Below, piece after piece: positions 17,561 through 25,276 of a stretch of DNA of 64,000 nucleotides. The translations under genes and the position numbers were made by a program. Location of the stretch: contig NZ_JACIEU010000001.1 in assembly GCF_014197035.1 (NCBI RefSeq), positions 1-64,000 on the forward strand. The letters are read 5' to 3'. Within the stretch, counting starts at the first letter, position 1; each line of letters starts with the position of its first letter. Source of the DNA: Sphingobium scionense (GTDB lineage Bacteria; Pseudomonadota; Alphaproteobacteria; Sphingomonadales; Sphingomonadaceae). The notes under the pieces are model-generated. The model searched no databases. It was not told the DNA's origin and worked only from the letters and a program-made list of their open reading frames with translations.

Positions 17561-19084
17561 TCAGAAGAAGCCCAGCGCCTTGGGGCTGTAGCTGACCAGC
17601 AGATTCTTGGTCTGCTGATAATGGTCGAGCATCATCTTGTGATTTTCGCGGCCGATGCCCGACTGCTTGTAGCCACCAAAGGCCGCATGGGCCGGATAGG
17701 CATGGTAGCAATTGGTCCAGACGCGACCGGCCTGAATGCCCCGGCCCATGCGATAGGCACGGGCGCCGTCGCGGGTCCAGACGCCCGCGCCCAGGCCGTA
17801 GAGCGTGTCATTGGCGATGGCGAGCGCCTCCGCCTCGTCCTTGAAGGTGGTGACGGCCAGCACCGGGCCGAAAATCTCCTCCTGGAAGATGCGCATCTTG
17901 TTATGGCCCTTGAGCACGGTGGGCGTCACATAGAAGCCGTCGGCCAGTTCGCCGTCATGGGTGGCGCGATCGCCGCCGGTCAGCACCTCCGCCCCCTCTT
18001 CCTTGCCGATCGCGATGTAGGAGAGGATTTTTTCGAGCTGGTCGTTCGACGCCTGGGCGCCGATCATCGTCGAGGGATCGAGCGGGCTGCCCTGCTTGAT
18101 CGCCTTCACCCGCGCGATCGCCCGTTCGATGAACTTCTCGTAGATCGATTCCTGGATCAGCGCGCGGCTGGGGCAGGTGCAGACCTCGCCCTGGTTGAGC
18201 GCGAACATGGCAAAGCCTTCGAGGCATTTGTCGAAATAATCATCGTCCGCATCCATCACATCCTCAAAGAAGATGTTGGGCGACTTGCCGCCCAGTTCCA
18301 GCGTGACGGGGATCAGGTTTTCCGACGCATATTGCATGATCAGGCGGCCGGTCGTGGTCTCGCCGGTGAAGGCGATCTTGGCTATCCGCTTGTTCGACGC
18401 CAGCGGCTTGCCGGCCTCCACGCCGAAGCCGTTGACGACGTTGAGCACGCCGGGCGGCAACAGGTCGCCGATCACTTCAAGCAGCACGAGGATCGACATC
18501 GGCGTCTGCTCGGCGGGCTTGAGCACGATGCAGTTGCCGGCGGCGAGCGCGGGCGCCAGCTTCCACACTGCCATCAGGATCGGGAAGTTCCAGGGGATGA
18601 TCTGGCCGACGACACCCAGCGGCTCGTGGAAATGATAGGCGATGGTGTCATGGTCGATCTCGCTGATCGACCCTTCCTGGGCGCGGGCGCAGCCGGCGAA
18701 ATAGCGGAAATGGTCGATGGCGAGGGGGATATCGGCATGGGTGGTCTCGCGGATCGGCTTGCCATTGTCGATCGTTTCGGCGAGCGCGATGAGGTCGAGA
18801 TTGGCCTCCATCCGGTCGGCCATCTTGAGCAGGATGTTGGAGCGATCGGTCGACGACATCTTGCCCCAGGCATCCTTGGCGGCATGGGCGGCGTCGAGCG
18901 CGGCCTCGATATCGTCCGCCGTGCCGCGCGCGACCTGGCACACGACCTGGCCGGTGACCGGCGAGATATTGTCGAAATATTGCCCCTTGGCCGGTGCCGT
19001 CCACTGGCCGCCGATATAATTGTCGTAGCGGTCGCGGATCAGGGTCTGGCCGGCGAATTTATCCAGCGCCTGTTGCAGCATCAT
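17561..19084 (-). CDS. exaC: NAD-dependent aldehyde dehydrogenase, ExaC-type
   Basis: 507 residues, cytoplasmic. It would oxidise the aldehyde made by the PQQ dehydrogenase to the acid. Seen are [12 protein letters not shown], the Rossmann FTGETTTGR, the catalytic Glu in [12 protein letters not shown] and the catalytic Cys in [14 protein letters not shown], plus [13 protein letters not shown] near the end. The GEVCTCPSR form is that of the ExaC/AcoD/AldA group. It heads a minus-strand series (DUF779, DUF3422, FIST, hybrid kinase), and its promoter has the shared motif at 19153-19169. The divergent neighbour is an FAD/NAD(P)-binding gene. Confidence 0.94.
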   Translation of the reverse strand: MMLQQALDKFAGQTLIRDRYDNYIGGQWTAPAKGQYFDNISPVTGQVVCQVARGTADDIEAALDAAHAAKDAWGKMSSTDRSNILLKMADRMEANLDLIALAETIDNGKPIRETTHADIPLAIDHFRYFAGCARAQEGSISEIDHDTIAYHFHEPLGVVGQIIPWNFPILMAVWKLAPALAAGNCIVLKPAEQTPMSILVLLEVIGDLLPPGVLNVVNGFGVEAGKPLASNKRIAKIAFTGETTTGRLIMQYASENLIPVTLELGGKSPNIFFEDVMDADDDYFDKCLEGFAMFALNQGEVCTCPSRALIQESIYEKFIERAIARVKAIKQGSPLDPSTMIGAQASNDQLEKILSYIAIGKEEGAEVLTGGDRATHDGELADGFYVTPTVLKGHNKMRIFQEEIFGPVLAVTTFKDEAEALAIANDTLYGLGAGVWTRDGARAYRMGRGIQAGRVWTNCYHAYPAHAAFGGYKQSGIGRENHKMMLDHYQQTKNLLVSYSPKALGFF

Positions 19085-19152
19085 CTTGTCTCCTGGGTCG
19101 ATTTTGTGATCGTCTTTCAGCCTTCAGAAGATGGCGAAGCAGGGCGCGGGTG

Positions 19153-19169
19153 CAATTGGACCTTCGGTC
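19153..19169 (-). promoter_or_regulatory. Shared alcohol-regulon motif upstream of exaC
   Basis: On the minus strand GACCGAAGGTCCAATTG ends 68 bases before the exaC start. The core is identical to that of the PQQ dehydrogenase at 15 of 16 positions and has the same distance to the start codon. Confidence 0.65.
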
Positions 19170-19287
19170 GGATCGCCCGGATGCGGGATGAGGCGGGCAT
19201 GAGGCGCGACATGTTCCGCGCCCTCGACAGCGGCCTTATGGGCTGCTCTATCTGGCAGCTCCTGACCTGCCCGGAGAGATTTCCCCC

Positions 19288-20640
19288 ATGTTCCACGTTT
19301 CCCACCTGGTCATCGTCGGTGGCGGGTTCAGCGGCACGCTGCTGGCGATCAACCTGCTGCGCTACGGGACGATGCGGGTGACATTGGTCGAGCGGCGGCC
19401 CGAGCGGCTGGGCAAGGGCGTCGCGTTCGGCAGCGCTCTGCCCGACCATATCCTCAACGTCCGCGCCGGCAACATGAGCGCCTTTCCCGACCAGCCGGGC
19501 CATTTCGCCCAATGGCTGGCGGATACGAACGGCGGGTCCGACGCCAGCTTCGCGACGCGAGCGACCTATGGCCACTATCTTTCCGCGCTGCTGGACAAGA
19601 CCCGCGCCGAGGCGGGCGACCGGCTGAACGTGATCGATGGCGCGGCGGTCGATATCCGCATGACCGGCGATGGCTGTATCGTCGAACTGGCGTCGGGCAA
19701 GATGCTGACGGCCGATGCGGTGGCGCTGGCGCCGGGGAATCTGCCGCCGCATGACCTGCCGCCATTCCGGGACAAGGCGCCCCCGCTCTATGTGTCCGAA
19801 CCCTGGGGCGCCGACATTGCCGAGGGGCTGACGCCGAGCGACAAGATACTGCTGCTGGGCACGGGCCTGACCGCGGTGGATTGCGCGCAGACGCTGGACA
19901 GCGCCGGCTTTCGTGGCTCGATCCTGGCGCTGTCGCGACGCGGACTGGTGCCGCACAGCCATGCGCCGGCCATGCCCTTCCCTGCCCTGCGCGAGCGTCC
20001 GGCCGCCCATTGCGCCGGGCTGGTCCGCACCATCCGCCAGCGGGCCGAGGCGGTCGGCTGGCGCCGCGCGGTCGACGAACTGCGCCCCTTCACCCAGGAT
20101 ATCTGGCGGGCGGCCTCCCCGGTCGAACGGGCGCGCTTCCTGCGCCACGCCCGGCCCTATTGGGACGTGCATCGCCACCGCATCGCGCCGCAGGTGGCCG
20201 AACGGATCGCCGCGATGCAGGCGAGCGGGCGGCTGCGGATCGCGGCGGGCCGGATCATCGGTGCGCGCGATGCCGACCGGGGACTGATCGTGCAATGGCG
20301 GCCGCGCGGCGGCGAACAGGTGCAGGAAATCCGGGTTGCGCGGGTGGTCAATTGCACCGGGCCGCTGGCCGACCTTGGCCGGGCCGACGATGTGCTGCTG
20401 CGCCGGCTGGCGGATCGTGGCGCGATCCGGCCAGATGCACTGGCGATCGGCATCGACACCAACCGGCAGGGCCATGCCATCGCGCGCGACGGCAGCGCGC
20501 AGGAACGGCTTCTGGTGGTCGGGCCGATGACGCGCGGCGCCCATTGGGAGATCGTCGCCGTGCCGGATATCCGCCGCCATAGCTGGGACATGGCGCGCGC
20601 GCTGACCGGCGCACAATGGGTGGAGGCGGAAGGGCTTTAG
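19288..20640 (+). CDS. FAD/NAD(P)-binding protein (NAD_binding_9 type)
   Basis: 450 residues. The N-terminus LVIVGGGFSGTLLAINLLR is a GxGxxG dinucleotide fold, followed by LGKGVAFG..LPDHILNVRAGNMSAFPDQP, a segment typical of the HcaR/NAD_binding_9 family (quoted as LPDHILNVRAGNMSAF). A second nucleotide site is at ILLLGTGLTAVDCAQTL, and VARVVNCTGP near residue 350 is the usual ATG-like motif. The substrate is unknown. It is divergent from exaC, and its 3' end runs into an interspersed repeat. Confidence 0.85.
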   Translation: MFHVSHLVIVGGGFSGTLLAINLLRYGTMRVTLVERRPERLGKGVAFGSALPDHILNVRAGNMSAFPDQPGHFAQWLADTNGGSDASFATRATYGHYLSALLDKTRAEAGDRLNVIDGAAVDIRMTGDGCIVELASGKMLTADAVALAPGNLPPHDLPPFRDKAPPLYVSEPWGADIAEGLTPSDKILLLGTGLTAVDCAQTLDSAGFRGSILALSRRGLVPHSHAPAMPFPALRERPAAHCAGLVRTIRQRAEAVGWRRAVDELRPFTQDIWRAASPVERARFLRHARPYWDVHRHRIAPQVAERIAAMQASGRLRIAAGRIIGARDADRGLIVQWRPRGGEQVQEIRVARVVNCTGPLADLGRADDVLLRRLADRGAIRPDALAIGIDTNRQGHAIARDGSAQERLLVVGPMTRGAHWEIVAVPDIRRHSWDMARALTGAQWVEAEGL

Positions 20641-20740
20641 AGCAAATTCCGATCCGACTGCGTCAGATCGGTTGTTCTAAGTTTTTGGTTTAACGCGTTT
20701 TCCGAGTCATCAGGTGATTCCACCTGATTAGAAAACGCTC
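20638..20740. repeat. Interspersed palindromic repeat, copy 1
   Basis: About 103 bp beginning in the stop codon of the FAD gene and ending at the stop codon of the convergent kinase gene. The 3' half (CAGGTGATTCCACCTGA nested within GTTTTC...GAAAAC) is nearly identical to that of the copy at 59547-59652. In this position it can act as a bidirectional terminator. Confidence 0.85.
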
Positions 20741-22071
20741 TAAACCGGCAGCTCGACCTGCGCGCGCAGCCCGCCATCAGGGGCACGTGCCAAAATCACC
20801 CGCCCCTGATGCGCCTGCGCCGCCGACTGGACGATCGACAGGCCGAGGCCGACGCCACCGGTGCTGCGGTTGCGGGAGGGTTCGCCGCGATAGAAGGGCT
20901 CGAAGGCGCGGGCGATATCGGCCTGTTCCATGCCCGGTCCGTCATCCTCGATCGTGACGATCGCCCTGCCCTCGTCGCGCATCACCCGCACCCGCGCGCG
21001 GTCGCCATATTTGATCGCATTGTCGATCAGGTTGGTGAACAGCCGCTTGAGCAGGATCATGTCGCCCGCGATGATGACCGGCTCCGCGCCCGTCAGGGTC
21101 ACGTCGCGGCCCATATCGGCAAAATCATCGACCAGCCCCTCGACCAGCAGTCCAAGGTCGAGCGGTTCCTTGAGCCGGGGGCGGTTTTCATTGTCGACGA
21201 AATCGAGGGTGGTGCCGATCAGCGCCTCCATCTGGCGGATTTCCTCTTCGGCCGCGATCCGCACCGGCGCGGGCGCGGCGGTGAGGTGGAAATGGAGGCG
21301 CGACAGCGGCGTGCGCAGATCATGCGCGATCGCGCCGACGACCGACGTGCGTTCGCGCACATAGCGGGCGATGCGCGCCTGCATCTCGTTGATCGACTGC
21401 GCCGCCAGCCGGATCTCGCTCGGCCCGTCGAGCGGGATCGGCTGTTCCTCCCGCCCTGCCCCCATCCGCTCGGCCGAGGCGGCGAAGGCACGGATTGGCC
21501 GCGTCAGCCGCGCACTGAACCAGAGGCTGAGCGGCACCACCAGCAGGATGCCGACCAGGAAGGCATATTGGCCGAGCAGCCGCCAGAGCGACCGCCCACC
21601 CCGCGCCTCCCGCGTGATCATCCGCCACTCACCGTCGGACTGGCGGATCGCGGCGGTGAAGGTGCCCAGGATGAAGGGATCGGCGACGCCATCGGGGCCA
21701 TAGAGCTGCATTTCCTCGACGAACTGGCCGATCCGCTCGCGATCGCCGGGGTCGAGGCGGATGCGGACATCGGCCGCGAGCAGGCTGAGGCGCCGGGCCA
21801 GCAGCGCGGCGATCAGCCGTTCGGCCGGGTCGGTCGACGCCGGCGGCGCGGCCGTCTGCCGCACCTCATGCACCACCGGCTCGTCGCGCAACAGGGGCTG
21901 GCCATGGACGATGCGGGCAATCTCATAGACCGACAGCGGCACCCGTTCGGGCGGGATGAAATAGAGCAGCAAAGTGAGGCTGAAGGCGGTCAGCGTCAGG
22001 ATTACGACCAGGGCGAGCGCCAGCAGATGGGCGTGGATCGAATTGGCCCAGCGCAGGAAGCCCGCCTTCAT
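20740..22071 (-). CDS. EnvZ/OmpR-type sensor histidine kinase
   Basis: 443 residues from ATG 22071, which overlaps the regulator stop as ATGA. Membrane helices at about 12-38 and 165-188 enclose a periplasmic domain of about 125 residues. HAMP follows (about 188-240), then HisKA with His250 in GAIAHDLRTPLSRL, and HATPase (NLIDNAIKYGD, EDDGPGM, GGVGLGLSIV). It forms a pair with the upstream OmpR-type regulator. The divergent position next to the HiPIP/DUF1592 operon suggests that operon as the target. Confidence 0.93.
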   Translation of the reverse strand: MKAGFLRWANSIHAHLLALALVVILTLTAFSLTLLLYFIPPERVPLSVYEIARIVHGQPLLRDEPVVHEVRQTAAPPASTDPAERLIAALLARRLSLLAADVRIRLDPGDRERIGQFVEEMQLYGPDGVADPFILGTFTAAIRQSDGEWRMITREARGGRSLWRLLGQYAFLVGILLVVPLSLWFSARLTRPIRAFAASAERMGAGREEQPIPLDGPSEIRLAAQSINEMQARIARYVRERTSVVGAIAHDLRTPLSRLHFHLTAAPAPVRIAAEEEIRQMEALIGTTLDFVDNENRPRLKEPLDLGLLVEGLVDDFADMGRDVTLTGAEPVIIAGDMILLKRLFTNLIDNAIKYGDRARVRVMRDEGRAIVTIEDDGPGMEQADIARAFEPFYRGEPSRNRSTGGVGLGLSIVQSAAQAHQGRVILARAPDGGLRAQVELPV

Positions 22072-22829
22072 CCGCGCTGCACCGGCGCCTGGAAGATATA
22101 GCCTTCGGATCGGACGGTGTGGATCAGTTCGCCACGCGCGCGGGTGCCGAGCTTGCGACGCAAGCGGCTGACCTGGGTGTCGATCGCCCGGTCGAACACA
22201 TCGGCATCCTCGCCCCGCGCCAGTTCGACCAGCGCGTCGCGGTTCAATATCTGCTGGGGATGCTCGATGAAGGCGAGCAGCAGGGCGAACTCGCCCTCTG
22301 ACAGGCTGATGATGATGCCGGCGGGATCGCGTAGCACCCGACGCACCGGATCGAGCTGCCACCCTTCGAAATGATAATGGGCCAGCACCGGCTGGCGGGT
22401 GTCGGCGACCGGACGGCGGCGGCGCTGCAACGCACGGATGCGGGCGAGCAGTTCGCGCGGCGACAGCGGCTTTGGCAGATAGTCGTCGGCGCCCATTTCC
22501 AGGCCGGTGATCCGGTCCCCCTCCGTCCCCAGCGCCGACACCATGATGATGCCGGCATCCTGCTGTCCCGCGAGCGAGCGGGCGATCGACAGCCCGTCCT
22601 CGCCCGGCATCATCACGTCGAGGACAATGATGTCGACCGGCTGATGGGCGAGGATGGCGCGCATCGCCGGGCCATCCGCCGCTTCGCTGACGACATAGCC
22701 TTCCTGCATCAGGAAGGCGCGGACCAGCGCGCGCAGCGACGGATCGTCATCGACGATCAGGATATGCGTGTCGCCCGGCGCGCTGTCGCCTGTCAGCTTC
22801 GCTGTCACCCTCACCTCTCCTCTTCCCAT
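22068..22829 (-). CDS. OmpR-family response regulator
   Basis: 253 residues from ATG 22829 (AGGAG 4 bases upstream); the open frame extends to 23042, but that part enters the divergent promoter. The receiver has HILIVDDDPSLRALV, phosphoacceptor Asp in IIVLDVMMPGEDG and Lys in DDYLPKPLSPREL; the C-terminal winged helix ends with RLRRKLGTRARGELIHTVR and GYIF. It probably binds the two palindromes at 22863-22932, which would make the system self-controlled. Confidence 0.93.
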   Translation of the reverse strand: MGRGEVRVTAKLTGDSAPGDTHILIVDDDPSLRALVRAFLMQEGYVVSEAADGPAMRAILAHQPVDIIVLDVMMPGEDGLSIARSLAGQQDAGIIMVSALGTEGDRITGLEMGADDYLPKPLSPRELLARIRALQRRRRPVADTRQPVLAHYHFEGWQLDPVRRVLRDPAGIIISLSEGEFALLLAFIEHPQQILNRDALVELARGEDADVFDRAIDTQVSRLRRKLGTRARGELIHTVRSEGYIFQAPVQRG

Positions 22830-22862
22830 TCCGCTCCTTCTAGCCGCCGGCCCGCGCCGGAT

Positions 22863-22883
22863 TTTGTCAGGCCCGACACAAAG
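22863..22883. promoter_or_regulatory. Palindromic site 1 in the regulator/HiPIP intergenic region
   Basis: TTTGTC (22863-22868) faces GACACAAA (22875-22882) across six bases; the right arm has one inserted base. Its centre is about 53 bp, or five helical turns, from site 2. The same arms TTTGTC/GACAAA recur in both sites. Confidence 0.55.
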
Positions 22884-22914
22884 GGCGGAATAAGCGCCTG
22901 CATTCTGCGCCGAT

Positions 22915-22932
22915 TTTGTCGGCGCTGACAAA
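22915..22932. promoter_or_regulatory. Palindromic site 2 in the regulator/HiPIP intergenic region
   Basis: TTTGTCGGCGCTGACAAA is a perfect 6-bp inverted repeat with a 6-base spacer. It lies 80 bases before the HiPIP start and 85 bases before the regulator start. Confidence 0.6.
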
Positions 22933-23012
22933 TTAATCCGGCGCCCCCCTGTTAGAAGGATCGCACAAGAGGACCGGAACAACCGGGCCGGCAGGGAAGA
23001 GGAGTGGGCCGC

Positions 23013-23321
23013 ATGGCGGCAAGCGATATTCATGGCCGTCACTGGAGCCGGCGATCGGCATTGGGCCTGATCGCCTGTGTGCCGCTGGGGATTGCGAGCA
23101 TCGCCCAGGCGGCCGAGTGCGTCGATCCGGCCAGCCTGTCGGCCGCGCAGAAGAGCATGCGCAAGTCGCTGGGCTTTCGCACCTCGAATGATGTGACCAA
23201 GCGCTGTGGCTTGTGCGCCTTCTTCACCGCCGCCCAGCCGGGTTGCGGCAAATGCGCGCTGCTGAGCGGCGGCATCGTGCCGACCGAGGGCGTGTGCGAC
23301 AGCTGGGCGAAGAAGAGCTGA
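23013..23321 (+). CDS. High-potential iron-sulfur protein (HiPIP)
   Basis: 102 residues from ATG 23013 (GGAG with 8-base spacer); a GTG at 23004 overlaps the ribosome site. A Tat-type leader (SRRSALGL, then AQA near residue 33) fits export of a folded iron-sulfur protein. The mature part has Cys65, Cys68, Cys81 and Cys95 in the C-x2-C...C...G-x-C-x2-W order of HiPIPs that bind one 4Fe-4S cluster; Cys78 is extra. It would be a soluble periplasmic electron carrier. First gene of a seven-gene operon; the next gene overlaps by 1 bp. Confidence 0.87.
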   Translation: MAASDIHGRHWSRRSALGLIACVPLGIASIAQAAECVDPASLSAAQKSMRKSLGFRTSNDVTKRCGLCAFFTAAQPGCGKCALLSGGIVPTEGVCDSWAKKS

Positions 23322-23977
23322 TGGCGAACCCCGCGCGCCAATATGTCTGGGATCTGCCGATCCGCCTGTTCCACTGGGCGCTGGTCGGCCTGATCGGCTT
23401 TTCCTGGTGGAGCGCGGAAACCTATCACATGGACTGGCATCGCCTGTCGGGTCAGGCGCTACTGTTCCTGATCGTCTTTCGCCTGATCTGGGGCCTGATC
23501 GGGTCCGGGCCGGCGCGTTTTACCCAGTTCCTGCGCGGGCCGCGCGCGATCTTCGCCTATCTGACCGGCCGTGCTCCGGCTGCGCCGGGCCATAATCCGC
23601 TGGGCGGCTGGAGCGTGATGGCGATGCTGCTGGCGCTGTCGGTCCAGGTCGGCACCGGCCTGTTCGCGGTCGATATCGACGGCATCGAATCCGGGCCGCT
23701 GTCGCATCTGGTCGATTTCGACCAGGGGCGTTTGGCCTCCGACATTCACGGCATCAGCTTCACCATCCTGCAAATCCTGATCGGCCTGCATGTTCTGGCG
23801 GTGCTGTTCTACCTGCTGGTGCGGCGGCGCAACCTGATCGGGCCGATGGTCAGCGGCCGGGCGAAAGTGACCGGCGAACCGGTGGCGGTGCGGCGTGCTT
23901 CGCCTGTCGCCTTCGCTGTCGCGACCCTGCTGGCGGGCACCCTCGCCTGGTGGGTCTTTGCCGATCCGACGCTGTGA
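23321..23977 (+). CDS. Cytochrome b561-type membrane protein
   Basis: 218 residues. It begins VWDLPIRLFHWALVGLIGFSWW (quoted in part as WDLPIRLFHWALVGLIG), the signature of bacterial b561/NiFe-type b cytochromes with His in the first helix. Four or five hydrophobic helices follow, with further His candidates in AETYHMDWHRLSGQ, SDIHGISF and LIGLHVL. It would carry electrons between the quinone pool and periplasmic carriers. The start overlaps the HiPIP stop, pointing to tight co-expression. Confidence 0.9.
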   Translation: MANPARQYVWDLPIRLFHWALVGLIGFSWWSAETYHMDWHRLSGQALLFLIVFRLIWGLIGSGPARFTQFLRGPRAIFAYLTGRAPAAPGHNPLGGWSVMAMLLALSVQVGTGLFAVDIDGIESGPLSHLVDFDQGRLASDIHGISFTILQILIGLHVLAVLFYLLVRRRNLIGPMVSGRAKVTGEPVAVRRASPVAFAVATLLAGTLAWWVFADPTL

Positions 23978-23997
23978 CTGACATGAAAGGGACGAGG

Positions 23998-24468
23998 ATG
24001 AGGATGCACGATACAGCGCAGATGAAGCGGCCGGCCGCCATGCTGGCGCTGCTCTGCGCGGTACCGCTGGCGGCGGCGCCCGGCGATATCGTCGCCACCC
24101 GGATCGCGGGTTTTCGCGAGGTCGGCGCGGCGTTCAAGAATATCAATGACGAGCTGAAATCGGCCACGCCGCAAACCTATGTAATCCAGATTTCGGCGCG
24201 CCAGATTCGCGACTATGCCCGCCAGCAGCAGGGTTGGTTCCCGGCCGGCAGCGGCCCCAAGCCCGGCGTCAAGACGGCGGCCAAGCCGGAAATCTGGAGC
24301 CAGCCGGCCGCATTCAAGGCGGCGCAGGACGGCTTCACCGCGCAGGCCAACAGCTTCGCCACCGTCGCGGCGAGCGGCGACGTCGCGAAGATGCGCGCGG
24401 CGGCCAAGACGCTGGGGCAAAGCTGTGGCACCTGCCACCGCAGCTTCCGTGTCGAGGAGAAGCGCTGA
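23998..24468 (+). CDS. Cytochrome c' family protein
   Basis: 156 residues from ATG 23998 (AAAGGG upstream); ATG 23983 and 24004 are alternatives. A signal peptide ends near AAA-PGD. The four-helix-bundle class is suggested by the C-terminal haem motif CGTCHRSFR, FREVGAAFKNINDEL near the start and WSQPAAFKAAQDGF in the middle. The expected partner of cytochrome b561 in this family setting. Role: periplasmic electron carrier or gas-binding haem protein. Confidence 0.88.
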   Translation: MRMHDTAQMKRPAAMLALLCAVPLAAAPGDIVATRIAGFREVGAAFKNINDELKSATPQTYVIQISARQIRDYARQQQGWFPAGSGPKPGVKTAAKPEIWSQPAAFKAAQDGFTAQANSFATVAASGDVAKMRAAAKTLGQSCGTCHRSFRVEEKR

Positions 24469-25259
24469 TGTGGCGCCGGGCGGCCGCGATCCTGTGGCTG
24501 GCGCAGCCGGCCGCGCTCTGGGCGCAGGCCGCCGACCTGCCGCCCGAGGCGGCAAGTGGCGAGCCGCTGCCGGCCGGTGTCAGCATCCGCAAGGTCGGTG
24601 ACCAAAGCGTCTATGTCGATGCCCATGGCCGCACCCTCTATGGCATGGACATGCGCGCGGTGACCGGGCGGACCGGGCATCAGCCGCTCTGGTGTTCGGG
24701 CGATTGCCTGACCCAATGGACGCCGCTGGCCGCACCCGCCAAGGCGGAGGTCGTCTCCGCGCCGCCCGAGTTCGGCGGCGATCGCAAGGCACCCCGGCTG
24801 AAGCAGGACGGCGCCGACTGGATCGTGATGCAGGGACCGAGCGGGCCGCAATGGGTCTATAAGCGGGTCAATCTGGTCTTCACCCATGCCGGCGAGCGGC
24901 CGGGCACGATCGGGCATGAGGGCGAGGACGGGCTGGTCTGGAACAGCCTGAAATATGTGCCGGCCGCGCCCAAGATCGACGCGCCAGCCGATGTGACCGC
25001 GCGGCTGGTGGACGGGCGCTATCTGCTGGTCGATGGTCAGGGCAATTTGCTGGTGACGCATAAGGGCAAGGCCTGTGGCACGGCCTGCGCCGACTGGCGC
25101 GTCTTCCCGGCGGGCATGGCGCGACGGGGCATGGGCGCCTGGACCGTGCGGCCCGATGGCGACCGCGCCCAATGGGCCTATCGCGACCGGCCGGTCTTCA
25201 CCATCGAGGGCGACGACCCGGCGGACATTCCCGCCGAGGCCGAACCGCTGATCCCATGA
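24468..25259 (+). CDS. Exported PF03640 (COG4315) repeat protein
   Basis: 263 residues with a signal peptide (cleavage near WAQA). Two copies of the secreted-repeat type are visible: VYVDAHGRTLYGMDMR with CSGDCLTQWTPL, and YLLVDGQGNLLVTHKGK with CGTACADWRVFP. Each copy has a Cys-x3-Cys pair. Function is unknown in the family; no lipobox was seen here. It overlaps the cytochrome c' stop (TGATG). Confidence 0.82.
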   Translation: MWRRAAAILWLAQPAALWAQAADLPPEAASGEPLPAGVSIRKVGDQSVYVDAHGRTLYGMDMRAVTGRTGHQPLWCSGDCLTQWTPLAAPAKAEVVSAPPEFGGDRKAPRLKQDGADWIVMQGPSGPQWVYKRVNLVFTHAGERPGTIGHEGEDGLVWNSLKYVPAAPKIDAPADVTARLVDGRYLLVDGQGNLLVTHKGKACGTACADWRVFPAGMARRGMGAWTVRPDGDRAQWAYRDRPVFTIEGDDPADIPAEAEPLIP

Positions 25260-25276
25260 TATTTCGCAAGGAGAGG

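Noticed and set aside
16532-19381. 949-codon plus-strand frame opposite exaC and DUF3422
   Set aside because: It is antisense to clear aldehyde dehydrogenase, DUF779 and DUF3422 genes and has no domain.
22830-23042. N-terminal extension of the OmpR-type regulator up to 23042
   Set aside because: It would cover the divergent promoter and both palindromes and adds residues without receiver homology; ATG 22829 has a ribosome site.
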